Shown in pieces: positions 15,685 to 24,186 of a stretch of DNA of 52,308 nucleotides (within the stretch, counting starts at the first letter, position 1; each line of letters opens with the position of its first letter). A program made the position numbers and the translations under genes. This DNA comes from Rhodocyclales bacterium (lineage in GTDB: Bacteria > Pseudomonadota > Gammaproteobacteria > Burkholderiales > Rhodocyclaceae). The stretch is taken from the NCBI GenBank assembly GCA_016183655.1, contig JACPEH010000026.1, forward strand, positions 1-52,308. The letters are read 5' to 3'. The notes beneath the pieces are model-generated. The model was not told the DNA's origin and did no database searches. It saw only the letters and a list, made by a program, of their open reading frames with translations.

Positions 15685-17292
15685 TCACTTGATCGCCGGC
15701 GGCGTTTCCCAGCTGTGATGCGGCGGCGGCGACGGGAGTTCCCACTCCAGTCCGTCGGCGCCTTCCCAGGCGCGGCCGTCGGCCTTCTCACCGCCGCGCA
15801 TGCACTGCCAGATGTTCCACGCAAAGAGCAGCTGCGAGAAGCCGAGGATGAAGGCGCCGACCGTCGAGATCGCGTTGAATTCGGTGAACTGCAGCGCGTA
15901 GTCCGGGATGCGGCGCGGCATGCCGGCCAGCCCGAGGAAGAACTGCGGCAGGAAGGTCAGGTTGAAGGAGATGATGGTCAGCCAGAAGTGCAGCTTGCCC
16001 AGTCGCTCGTCGATCATGTGCCCGGTCCACTTCGGCAGCCAGTAGTAGACGCCGGTCATCACGCCCATGATGCCGCCGGCGAACAGCGCGTAGTGGAAGT
16101 GGGCGACGACGAAGTAGCTGTGATGGTATTGCGCATCCGCGGCGACGTCGGCCAGCACCAGCCCGGTCAGGCCGGCGATGCCGAACAGCACGATGAAGCC
16201 CTGCGCGAACAGCATCGGCGTCTCGAAGCTCATCGCGCCACGCCACATCGTCGCGATCCAGCAGAAGAACAGCACCGCCAGCGGCAGCGAGATGGCCATC
16301 GTGCTGTACATGAAGTAGAGCAGCGCCGGCACCGGCATGCCGGCAGTGAAGAAGTGGTGCGCCCAGACCACCACCGAGAGCAGGCCGATGGCGATGAAGG
16401 CATAGACCTGCGCCTTGTAGCCGTAGATCGGCTTGCGGCTGAAGGTCGCCAGCACGTGCGGCATCAGCCCCCACAGCGGCAGCAGCAGTATGTACACCTC
16501 GGGGTGGCCGAAGAACCAGAACAGGTGCTGGAAGAGGATCGGGTCGCCGCCGCCGGCGGCGTTGAAGAAGTGCGTGCCGAAGTGGCGGTCGGTGAGCAGC
16601 ATGGTCACCGCGCCGGCCAGCACCGGGATCGTCGCGATCAGCAGGAAGGCGGTGATCAGCCAGCCCCAGGCGAAGATCGGCAGCTTCATCATCGTCATCC
16701 CCGGCGCGCGCAGGTTGAAGATGGTGACGATGACGTTGATCGAGCCGAGGATCGAGCTGATGCCGAGGATGTGGATGGCGAAGATGGCGAAGTCGACGCC
16801 CAGCCCGCCCTGCACCGACAGCGGCGCGTAGAGCGTCCAGCCGGTGGCCACCGCGCCGTCGCCGATGCCGAAGATGGCCAGCACGAAGGGCAGCGTCAGC
16901 AGCATCGCCGCCGGCGGCAGCAGCCAGAAGCCGAGGTTGTTGATGCGCGGCAGCGCCATGTCCGGGGCGCCGATCATCAGCGGGATCTGCCAGTTGGCGA
17001 AGCCGGTCGCCGCCGGCATCAGCGCGGCGAAGATCATCACCAGCGCATGCACACCGATCAGCTGGTTGAAGAATTCCGGCTGCATCAGCTGCAGCCCGGG
17101 CTGGAACAGCTCGGCACGCACCGCGAGGATCATCGCGCCGCCGACGAAGAACATCAGCAGCGAAAAGAGCAGGTACATCGTGCCGATGTCCTTGTGGTTG
17201 GTCGTCGTCAGCCAGCGCAGCAGGCCGGACGGGTGGGCGGCGCCGTGGCCGCCGTGCGGCGCATCGTGCGCGGCAGTCGTTGCGTGGCTCAT
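15685..17292 (-). CDS. coxA: Cytochrome c oxidase subunit I
   Basis: The 535-residue catalytic subunit carries low-spin heme a, heme a3 and CuB. The family signature WFFGHPEVYILLLPLWGL near residue 255 includes the His-Glu-Val-Tyr cross-link region, followed by the CuB histidine pair in VVWAHHFFTAGM near 305 and the heme ligands in YFVVAHFHYALFAG near 390. Conserved NHKDIGTMYLLF stands near the N-terminus. The K-channel and D-channel segments look normal. ATG 17292 overlaps the coxB stop as ATGA, indicating coupling. Confidence 0.97.
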   Translation of the reverse strand: MSHATTAAHDAPHGGHGAAHPSGLLRWLTTTNHKDIGTMYLLFSLLMFFVGGAMILAVRAELFQPGLQLMQPEFFNQLIGVHALVMIFAALMPAATGFANWQIPLMIGAPDMALPRINNLGFWLLPPAAMLLTLPFVLAIFGIGDGAVATGWTLYAPLSVQGGLGVDFAIFAIHILGISSILGSINVIVTIFNLRAPGMTMMKLPIFAWGWLITAFLLIATIPVLAGAVTMLLTDRHFGTHFFNAAGGGDPILFQHLFWFFGHPEVYILLLPLWGLMPHVLATFSRKPIYGYKAQVYAFIAIGLLSVVVWAHHFFTAGMPVPALLYFMYSTMAISLPLAVLFFCWIATMWRGAMSFETPMLFAQGFIVLFGIAGLTGLVLADVAADAQYHHSYFVVAHFHYALFAGGIMGVMTGVYYWLPKWTGHMIDERLGKLHFWLTIISFNLTFLPQFFLGLAGMPRRIPDYALQFTEFNAISTVGAFILGFSQLLFAWNIWQCMRGGEKADGRAWEGADGLEWELPSPPPHHSWETPPAIK

Positions 17293-18497
17293 GTGCGTTC
17301 TCCTCGCAGGCTCTTGATCTGGGCGGGCTGGATCAGGTCGCCCTTGCTGTTGCCGAGCGCGTTGCGCTCGTAGGTGATGACGGCTGCCAGGTCGACGTCG
17401 TTGAGCGTATTGCGGAAGGCCTGCATCGCCGTGCCTTCCTTGCCGTTCAGCACGCGGTCGACGTGGCTGCCCTTCAGCAGCTGGCCGTCGGCCGCGAGCA
17501 ACGGGCCGGTCACCAGCTTGCTGCCGGACAGGGCCGGGAAGGCGGGCGGCAGGCCCTTGCCGTCGGCCTGGTGGCAGACCGCGCACTGCGCTTCATAGAC
17601 CGCCTTGCCGTGGGCCAGCAGTTCGTCCTTGCTCCAGGTGCGTTCGGCCCCGGCGCTGGCGGCGGCGAGCTCGGTCTTCTTTCGGTCGACCCAGGCCGCG
17701 TACTCCGGCTCCGGCACCGCGCGCACCACCACCGGCATGAAGCCGTGGTCCTTGCCGCACAGCTCGGCGCACTGGCCGCGGTAGACGCCGGGCTCGTCGA
17801 TCTTCAGCCAGGTCTCGCGCAGGAAGCCGGGAACGGCATCGCGCTTGACGCCGAACTGCGGCACCCACCAGGTGTGGATGACGTCGGTCGCGGTGAGCAG
17901 CACGCGCACCTTCTTGCCGACCGGCAGCACCACCTCGTTGTCGGTTTCGAGCAGGTAGTGCTCGCTCTTTTCCGCCTGGTTGACCACCTGCTCGCGCGGC
18001 GTCGACAGGTTGCTGACGAATTTGACGCCGGATTCCGGGTACTCGTACTGCCATTTCCACTGCATGCCGGTGACCTTGAGCACCATGTCCGCCTTGGTCT
18101 TGGTGTCCTCCATGTCGATCACCGCGTGGTAGGCGGGGATGCCCATCAGCACGAAATCGATGAAGAGCAGGATGGCGAACGGGACCAGCGCCCAGATCCA
18201 CTGCACCGTACCGGTCGGTCCGGAGAACTGCTTCGGCGCGTGGCCGGTGCTCTTCCGGTGCTTGATCATCGAATAGATCATGATCGCGAAGACCGCGACG
18301 AAGAGCGCGCCGATGATCAGCATGAACTCGTTGTGGATCTTCAGCGTATCGCGCGCGATCGGCGTCACCGGCGGCGGGAAGTTCCAGGTGTAGTCGGCCA
18401 GCGCGCTGCCGCTGGCGAACAGGAAAGGCAAAGCGCCGAGGCCGGCGGCGAGTGCCGGGCATGGGCGCAGTCGGGTGAAGCGTGGGGTGGTCTTCAA
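17289..18497 (-). CDS. coxB: Cytochrome c oxidase subunit II with fused C-terminal cytochrome c domain
   Basis: Subunit II takes electrons from cytochrome c through the binuclear CuA site. With the TTG at 18497 (strong GGAGGGAAC before it) the protein has 402 residues: signal peptide to about 34, two membrane helices (about 57-78 and 98-120), the CuA domain with CAELCGKDHGFM (Cys 243 and 247, His 251, Met 254), then a cytochrome c domain with CAVCH at 305-309. The cytochrome c domain makes it a caa3-like subunit II. The TTG overlaps the stop of a 60-codon upstream ORF as TTGA. No ATG or GTG gives a sensible signal peptide. Confidence 0.93.
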   Translation of the reverse strand: MKTTPRFTRLRPCPALAAGLGALPFLFASGSALADYTWNFPPPVTPIARDTLKIHNEFMLIIGALFVAVFAIMIYSMIKHRKSTGHAPKQFSGPTGTVQWIWALVPFAILLFIDFVLMGIPAYHAVIDMEDTKTKADMVLKVTGMQWKWQYEYPESGVKFVSNLSTPREQVVNQAEKSEHYLLETDNEVVLPVGKKVRVLLTATDVIHTWWVPQFGVKRDAVPGFLRETWLKIDEPGVYRGQCAELCGKDHGFMPVVVRAVPEPEYAAWVDRKKTELAAASAGAERTWSKDELLAHGKAVYEAQCAVCHQADGKGLPPAFPALSGSKLVTGPLLAADGQLLKGSHVDRVLNGKEGTAMQAFRNTLNDVDLAAVITYERNALGNSKGDLIQPAQIKSLRGERT

Positions 18498-18676
18498 GTT
18501 CCCTCCTCCGTTGGTGTCGAACTGCTCAATGTTTCGCCGCACCCGGCAGGGCTCCGGGGGCTGCGGCAGGTTCTTCTTCGTGTGCCGCGGTCGACTGCCG
18601 GCATCCCGGCGAGGGCGCGCCCGGGCCGTACCACCCGTAGCGGTTCCGCCATCGTCAGCCTGGCAAGCACAGTCAT
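18494..18676 (-). CDS. Possible 60-residue leader ORF coupled to coxB
   Basis: An ATG at 18676, preceded by AGGGGAAAAC, opens a 60-codon frame whose TGA overlaps the coxB TTG as TTGA. The predicted peptide (starts MTVLARLTMAEPLRVVRPGR) is rich in Arg and Pro and has no recognisable domain. The only support is the ribosome binding site, the exact stop-start overlap and the location just after the FNR-type box. It may be a translational leader that controls use of the weak TTG start, or chance. Confidence 0.3.
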   Translation of the reverse strand: MTVLARLTMAEPLRVVRPGRALAGMPAVDRGTRRRTCRSPRSPAGCGETLSSSTPTEEGT

Positions 18677-18716
18677 TGTTTTCCCCTTTTTTGCAGCGGT
18701 GCAGCCGGTGGAAAAT

Positions 18717-18730
18717 TTGATATAGATCAA
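18717..18730. promoter_or_regulatory. Perfect FNR/ANR/CRP-family box upstream of coxB
   Basis: TTGATATAGATCAA matches the FNR consensus TTGAT-N4-ATCAA at every specified base. It lies 220 bases before the coxB TTG and 41 bases before the ATG of the possible leader ORF. On the coxB strand a TTGTTT-17-TGATCT pair could be a promoter whose -10 overlaps the box, which would make this an anaerobic repression site. Activation from a -41.5 position is also geometrically possible. Either reading implies oxygen-responsive oxidase expression. Confidence 0.75.
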
Positions 18731-19063
18731 ATTCCGCTTGCAGTTTAAACAAGCGCATAACTTGATGCAACAGTCGTGCGCAAGTCGCAACTCTATGATT
18801 GCAAAAGACAAAATTCGTTCTTGTGTTGCGCTGCGGCATTTCCGGAAAGGCTGCCGCACAGGGCGTCCGGGGGGCGGGGTGGTGGCTCGCGGGGAGCGTT
18901 ATGTTGCGTTGAACAACGGCGAAGCGCCGCGGGAGGCTTGGGAGGGGTGGCAGACGATCGTGCAAAATCCGCCAAGCTGAAATCGCGCTGTATTTCCCTG
19001 GTGGCGGGGGATGATGGAAAAACCGTGCAAATTGCGCCAGGACGGCGGCGGCCGGCGCCGCAT

Positions 19064-19094
19064 GAAACAAAAACGCGGCCGGTCGGCCGCGTTT
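19064..19094 (-). terminator. Intrinsic terminator of rpoH
   Basis: AAACGCGGCC (19071-19080), loop GGTC and GGCCGCGTTT (19085-19094) form a 10-bp stem. On the leftward strand it is followed by TTTTTGTTTC. It lies beyond the three stop-anchored repeat units, so an rpoH transcript would carry all three before termination. Confidence 0.85.
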
Positions 19095-19129
19095 CAGTGT
19101 GGAATGCAAAAGTGACGGGGTTCAGCGAC

Positions 19130-19273
19130 TCACGCGTCCCCCGCGGGCACTTCTTCGTGGAGTGCCTTGCACTCCGCTCAGGCGCACCCCAAGGGCACTT
19201 CTTCGCAGAGTGCCTTGCACTCCGCTCAGGCGCACCCCAAGGGCACTTCTTCGCAGAGTGCCTTGCACTCCGC
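19130..19273 (-). repeat. Three 48-bp in-frame tandem repeats directly after the rpoH stop codon
   Basis: Three units of exactly 48 bp follow the rpoH TGA: 19226-19273, 19178-19225 (identical) and 19130-19177 (diverged). Reading leftward each has an imperfect stem-loop (GCGGAGTGC-AA-GGCACTCTGC), GAAG, AAGTGCCCTTGGGGTGCG and CC-TGA. Because 48 is a multiple of three, every regenerated TGA is in the rpoH frame. The conserved core is shared with the repeats after cyoE and the lipoprotein gene, while the stem is gene-specific. Confidence 0.9.
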
Positions 19274-20119
<846 letters not shown>

Positions 20120-20153
20120 GGGGCGTTGTCCTCCTTGGAAAGGGTCCAAAAAT

Positions 20154-20183
20154 ATTTTAGCACTCGCTGCCATAGAGTGCTAA
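20154..20183 (-). promoter_or_regulatory. CIRCE operator overlapping the rpoH promoter
   Basis: TTAGCACTC-N9-GAGTGCTAA occupies 20157-20183 and is a perfect CIRCE inverted repeat, the binding site of the heat-shock repressor HrcA. On the rpoH strand the far arm provides a TTAGCA -35-like hexamer (20178-20183) and the near arm runs into TAAAAT (20154-20159), a good -10 box, with 18 bases between. A bound HrcA would therefore block the promoter. The site is 38 bases upstream of the ATG. Confidence 0.93.
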
Positions 20184-20294
20184 TCGGGAAATAGGTTCTT
20201 CGGACGGTGCCGCCTGGCGGCGACGGCCAGTTGTCACCGACACTTGCCGGCGGTTCGCCGCCATCCGTCGCTCCCGTTCCGGCAATCCCCTTCG

Positions 20295-20315
20295 GTCTAT
20301 CCAATTTGGATAGAC
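20295..20315. promoter_or_regulatory. Perfect 21-bp palindrome between rpoH and moxR, probable operator
   Basis: Arms GTCTATCCAA and TTGGATAGAC are exact reverse complements around a single central T. The palindrome is conspicuously AT-richer than its surroundings and lies 94 bases before the moxR start, the position of an operator. No local gene encodes an obvious cognate regulator, and I do not recognise the motif. Confidence 0.6.
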
Positions 20316-20408
20316 TGTCGCCTGCACGTCCGGCATGCAACGGGCGATGCCCCACCCGATTGCCGCCGTGCCGTCGGTGGGCCGTCATCGGTTCAGGGAG
20401 ACAAGTTG

Positions 20409-21332
20409 ATGGAAGCGGTTCAGTCGCTGATAGCGAACGTTGAGAAGGTGATTGTCGGCAAGCGCCCGGTGATCGAACTGGCGGTTGTGTCGATGCTGTG
20501 TCGCGGGCATGTGCTGCTGGAGGACGTTCCGGGCACCGGCAAGACCATGCTGGCCCGTGCGTTGTCGAGGTCCGTCGATGTTGAAATGAAGCGTCTGCAA
20601 TGCACGCCCGACCTGTTGCCGTCCGACATCACCGGCGTCCCCATCTACAACCAGAAGACCTGCGACTTCGAGTTCCGCCCCGGCCCGGTGTTTACGCACG
20701 TGTTGCTGGCCGACGAAATCAATCGCGCGACGCCGCGCGCGCAATCGGCGCTGTTGGAATGCATGGAAGAGTTCCGCGTCAGCGTCGACGGGGTGAGTTA
20801 TGAATTGCCCAAGGTCTTCATGGTGCTGGCTACGCAGAACCCGATCGACATGGCCGGGACGCACCCGCTTCCGGAAGCGCAACTGGATCGGTTTTTCGTC
20901 CGCCTGCACGTCGGCTATCCCGGGCTGCAGGAAGAGGTCCGGATCCTGGCGGCGCAGGCCCAGGAACATCCGATCGACAGCCTGGCGCCGGTGGTCACCG
21001 ATAGCGACATTCTCGCCGCGCGCGACGCCGTCAAGGCGGTGTACATCACGGCCGACGTGGCGACCTATATCGCACGGATCAGCGCCGCCACCCGCGAGCA
21101 TCCCGATCTGCGGCTTGGCGTCAGCCCGCGCGGCACGCTGGCGCTGGCGCGCGGGGCGCAAGGCATGGCGCTTCTGCGCGGGCAGACCTTCGTCACCCCG
21201 GATATCGTCAAGACCATGGCCGGCGCCATCCTGGAGCATCGCCTGATCGTCCGCCCGCAGGCCGCCGCCGCCGGCCGGCAGGCGCGCGACATCCTGAACG
21301 AGGTCCTGGACCAGCTACCGCCCCCCGTCTGA
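20409..21332 (+). CDS. MoxR-family AAA+ ATPase
   Basis: The 307-residue AAA+ ATPase belongs to the MoxR family, which acts as chaperone for complexes containing von Willebrand or DUF58 proteins. It has Walker A DVPGTGKTMLARAL (about residues 39-52), Walker B LLADEINRA near 103, sensor region LATQNPIDMAGTHPLPEAQL near 140 (classical MoxR stretch) and the C-terminal lid with SPRGTLALARGAQ near 240. ATG 20409 follows GGGAGACAAGTTG. It starts a three-gene operon with the DUF58 and TgpA-like genes. Confidence 0.93.
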   Translation: MEAVQSLIANVEKVIVGKRPVIELAVVSMLCRGHVLLEDVPGTGKTMLARALSRSVDVEMKRLQCTPDLLPSDITGVPIYNQKTCDFEFRPGPVFTHVLLADEINRATPRAQSALLECMEEFRVSVDGVSYELPKVFMVLATQNPIDMAGTHPLPEAQLDRFFVRLHVGYPGLQEEVRILAAQAQEHPIDSLAPVVTDSDILAARDAVKAVYITADVATYIARISAATREHPDLRLGVSPRGTLALARGAQGMALLRGQTFVTPDIVKTMAGAILEHRLIVRPQAAAAGRQARDILNEVLDQLPPPV

Positions 21333-21335
21333 CCG

Positions 21336-22622
21336 ATGGCTTCTTCCCGTTCCGCTGCGTGGCTGTCGGCGCATCGCAAGGTGCTGGTTCTGCTGGCGCT
21401 GACCGCGGTCGCCTACTTCGGCGCGATCAACCGCAACCAGGCTTTCCTGTGGGTCGTTCCGGCCCTGCTCAGCGCGACCCTGATTGCCGGATTCGTCTGG
21501 CCGCGCTGGCTGGTCCGGCGACTGAAGGTGAGCCGCAGCGGCCCGAGCCGGGCGGAAGAGGGCGAGACGATCGAGTTCAGCGTCGTCGTCGAGAACGGCG
21601 GCTGGCTTCCCCGCTTCATGGTCGAAGTGGTCGACCGCCTGCCCTTCGTCGGCTTGTCGGACGCCGGGTCCCCGGCCGTCGACAAGCTGCTCGGCGTCCT
21701 GGCCTACCTGCCCGGCCGCAAGCGATCGCACTTCGTCGTGCCGGTGCTGTGCGAGAAACGGGGGTATTACCGTCTCGGTCCGGTCGGACTCGCCTCCAGT
21801 TTTCCGCTCGGGCTTGCCGAAGCCGGATGCAGCCACAACGAAGGCATTCAGACACTGACCATCTACCCCGATGTCTTTCCGATCCTGTCGTTGCCGTTGC
21901 GCGGCGCGCCCAGCCAGATCCATCGCGGCGGCTACCTGTTGCCGGAGGGCGCCGGGGCCGCCGAGTTTTCCGGCCTGCGCGAATACCGGCGCGGCGACAA
22001 TCCGCGCCATGTCCATTGGCCGACCACAGCGCGCCTGAACGAGCTGATGGTTCGGGAGTACGAACCGCTGGCCTCGGCCTGCCTGTATGTCGTGCTCGAC
22101 CAGGCGGCCGAGTCGAATGTCGGTCTCGGCAAGGAGTCGACCTTCGAATATGCGGTCCGTATCGCCGCATCGATGGCGCGCTCGGCGTGCACCCAAAGCA
22201 TCCGCACGCGCATCGCCGGGGACGGGCAGCGCCCTCTCCGCGGCCTGGCCGGTGCCGGCAGCGGTCACTTCCAGGGCATTCTCGACGAACTGGCCGTGGT
22301 CGCCTGCGACGGCGACGTCCCCTACGCGCAGACGCTGACGCAAATCGGCCCGCAGTGCCTGCGCGGCGAGACGGTTGTGGTCTTCCTGTCGGAGCGGTCG
22401 GCGCGCTGGCCGGCTACCTTGCAAGCGTTGGCCACCCCGCTGGCGCGGCAGGCGCATCTCTTTGCCGTGGTCTTCGATCAGGCGGGCTTCGTCCCGGCCG
22501 GCACTTCACGTACCGGCACCGGCGCGGACCCGGCGGCGACTACCGCGGCGCTGCTCGAACTCGGGGCGCATTGCCTCACTGTGCGCCGCGGCGACGACCT
22601 CGTCCGCCTGTTCAATCCATGA
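21336..22622 (+). CDS. DUF58 domain-containing protein
   Basis: The 428-residue protein has two N-terminal membrane helices (VLVLLALTAVAYFGAI and FLWVVPALLSATLIAGFVW), then a beta-rich region and the DUF58 signature GLREYRRGDNPRHVHWPTTA near residue 213, followed by a vWA-like domain. DUF58 proteins occur with MoxR ATPases and transglutaminase-like membrane proteins in envelope-associated systems whose exact function is unknown. The start lies 3 bases after moxR, and its stop overlaps the next start as ATGA. Confidence 0.9.
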   Translation: MASSRSAAWLSAHRKVLVLLALTAVAYFGAINRNQAFLWVVPALLSATLIAGFVWPRWLVRRLKVSRSGPSRAEEGETIEFSVVVENGGWLPRFMVEVVDRLPFVGLSDAGSPAVDKLLGVLAYLPGRKRSHFVVPVLCEKRGYYRLGPVGLASSFPLGLAEAGCSHNEGIQTLTIYPDVFPILSLPLRGAPSQIHRGGYLLPEGAGAAEFSGLREYRRGDNPRHVHWPTTARLNELMVREYEPLASACLYVVLDQAAESNVGLGKESTFEYAVRIAASMARSACTQSIRTRIAGDGQRPLRGLAGAGSGHFQGILDELAVVACDGDVPYAQTLTQIGPQCLRGETVVVFLSERSARWPATLQALATPLARQAHLFAVVFDQAGFVPAGTSRTGTGADPAATTAALLELGAHCLTVRRGDDLVRLFNP

Positions 22623-24070
22623 GTGCGCCGCTGACCTATACCCCGGCCTATGTCGGCCTGTTCGCCTCGCTGTCGCTGGCCGCGGCCTGCAATGTCTTTC
22701 TCGACATCCAGTACGGCAGTTTCGGCTTTGAGGTGATCTTCTGGGCGGCCGTTTTTGCCTGGACCCTCGTCGTCGGCTGGCGGCAGCATGGCCGGGCCGA
22801 CGAGCGCGGAGCCGGCCAGCAGAAAATCGTCGTGGCCGTCGGCATCGCCCTCTTTTTCTTCGTCTTCATCCCGAAATGGGGATTCCCGCGCGCCGGGCTC
22901 TATCTGCTGGCGTTCCTGCAGGCGGCGGTGAACTGCGTGCTGACCACGCGGCGGCAATTGCACTTCGGCCTCCTCGTCTCGGCGGTCATGGTCATCTTCG
23001 CCGCGTCGCACCACCGGGCCGACTGGACGATGCTGTTCTACCTCCTTCCCTACATTGTCGCCGTCGTGTTTACGCTCGTTTCGGAGCAAATCAGCCGGCG
23101 GGCGCAGGACATGCGCCAGGCGAGTCTCGGCGATCCGGGCCGTGCCGGACAGGGACTGGCCATTGCCGCAGCAACCGCGACGATTCTTGCGTTGGGGGCA
23201 TTGCTCTACCTGGCGACTCCGCAGCTCACCCGTCCCTATCTGCAATGGCGTTACGGCCAGCTGACGAACATCGGCTGGTTCGGCGGGCCGGTTGAGCAAG
23301 GCGGCATGGGGCAGTCCGGCGGTGCGCAGGGCACGAGCGGAAGCGAAGGAAGCGAGGGAAGTGAGGGAAGTGAGGGAAGTGAGGGAAGTGAAGCCACGGG
23401 GCGCGGCAAGGAGGGCAGCGGCAGTGCCGGCGATGCGTCCACCGGGGAGGGCGGCGGCCAAGGCTACGGACTTGGCCCGGGGCGAGGCTGGCCCAGCCCC
23501 GCCGCGATGCGTGAAGCGGCCCGGCGCCCGGGAATGCCGGAATGGCAATCGGCGGCGATTCTGCGGATGGCCAGCCTGGACGAGGCGATCCGCGAGGCGT
23601 TGGCGCCGATCACGGAGACGCTTTCGCAGCTGTGGGACCGCTTGCGGGAGTGGTTGAAAAAGAATCGCATGACGGCCGAGGCCGGGCTGCTTGCCCTCCT
23701 CGTGCTGGCGTTGCTGGCGGCGCTCGCCCTGTTGCTGAGGGAGGTGAAGGCTGCCGTCTGGCTGCGAACGCGTGCCGACTACCTGTACCTGTTCGCGCTG
23801 TCCCGGCACCGGCAGGGGGCGGAAGGCGCCACCCAGTTTTACCGGGCGATGGAGCGGCTGTTCCTCGTTCGGGAAATGCCCCGCGCCCCGAATCTCAATA
23901 CCCGTGAATTCCTGCGCGAAGCCAGCCGTTACAAGAGCGAAGTCCGCCGCGAAGCCGGCGAACTGACCCGTCTCTTCGAACAGTACCGCTATGGGCCGGA
24001 GCAGACGGATCACACGCAGTTGCAGCGGATGCGCGACTTGTACGGCGCACTCTTCCGCAAGCTTGCCTGA
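22619..24070 (+). CDS. TgpA-like membrane protein lacking the transglutaminase core
   Basis: In MoxR-DUF58 operons the third gene normally encodes a TgpA-type protein: several N-terminal helices (DUF3488), a periplasmic transglutaminase domain, one helix and a cytoplasmic DUF4129 domain. This 483-residue product has the N-terminal helices (about residues 10-155 and 180-200), a C-terminal helix (about 353-373) and a DUF4129-like tail (YLFALSRHRQGAEGATQFYR and later). Between them is a low-complexity Gly/Ser/Glu segment with six GSE triplets (241-258) instead of a Cys-His-Asp transglutaminase domain. It is several hundred residues shorter than full TgpA proteins. ATG 22619 overlaps the DUF58 stop. 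Confidence 0.75.
   Translation: MSAPLTYTPAYVGLFASLSLAAACNVFLDIQYGSFGFEVIFWAAVFAWTLVVGWRQHGRADERGAGQQKIVVAVGIALFFFVFIPKWGFPRAGLYLLAFLQAAVNCVLTTRRQLHFGLLVSAVMVIFAASHHRADWTMLFYLLPYIVAVVFTLVSEQISRRAQDMRQASLGDPGRAGQGLAIAAATATILALGALLYLATPQLTRPYLQWRYGQLTNIGWFGGPVEQGGMGQSGGAQGTSGSEGSEGSEGSEGSEGSEATGRGKEGSGSAGDASTGEGGGQGYGLGPGRGWPSPAAMREAARRPGMPEWQSAAILRMASLDEAIREALAPITETLSQLWDRLREWLKKNRMTAEAGLLALLVLALLAALALLLREVKAAVWLRTRADYLYLFALSRHRQGAEGATQFYRAMERLFLVREMPRAPNLNTREFLREASRYKSEVRREAGELTRLFEQYRYGPEQTDHTQLQRMRDLYGALFRKLA
23339..23392 (+). repeat. Six 9-bp tandem repeats coding (Gly-Ser-Glu)6
   Basis: Six consecutive 9-base units (GGAAGCGAA, GGAAGCGAG, then GGAAGTGAG three times and GGAAGTGAA) encode six Gly-Ser-Glu triplets in the TgpA-like gene. 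The middle three are identical, so slippage could change copy number without shifting the frame, altering the length of the linker between the membrane parts. Confidence 0.9.
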
Positions 24071-24071
24071 C

Positions 24072-24087
24072 GGGGGCGGCGGCCCCC
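24072..24087 (+). terminator. Weak hairpin after the MoxR operon
   Basis: GGGGG and CCCCC flank CGGCGG just after the TGA at 24068-24070. There is no T-run, so termination would be inefficient or Rho-assisted. It lies between this operon and the convergent AraC-type gene. Confidence 0.35.
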
Positions 24088-24186
24088 TCCCGGCGCGCTG
24101 CGGTCCGCCGTTCAGCCGTGCCGCATCTGTCGTTGCCGGTCGCAGCCCCGGCGGAGCGGGGGCGTGACCCGCGAACAGTATCCGGG

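Larger units (their letters stand above)
18498..19129. other. 632-base intergenic region between coxB and rpoH
   Basis: This stretch holds the coxB leader, the FNR-type box (18717-18730), and the rpoH terminator (19064-19094). Between 18731 and 19060 I see locally AT-richer sequence (18731-18830) but no convincing gene, tRNA or repeat. Several weak frames on both strands lack coding character. Confidence 0.6.

Noticed and set aside
19130..19273. Possible CRISPR array
   Set aside because: The 48-bp units are directly contiguous with no unique spacers, and no cas genes are nearby. They are gene-end tandem repeats.
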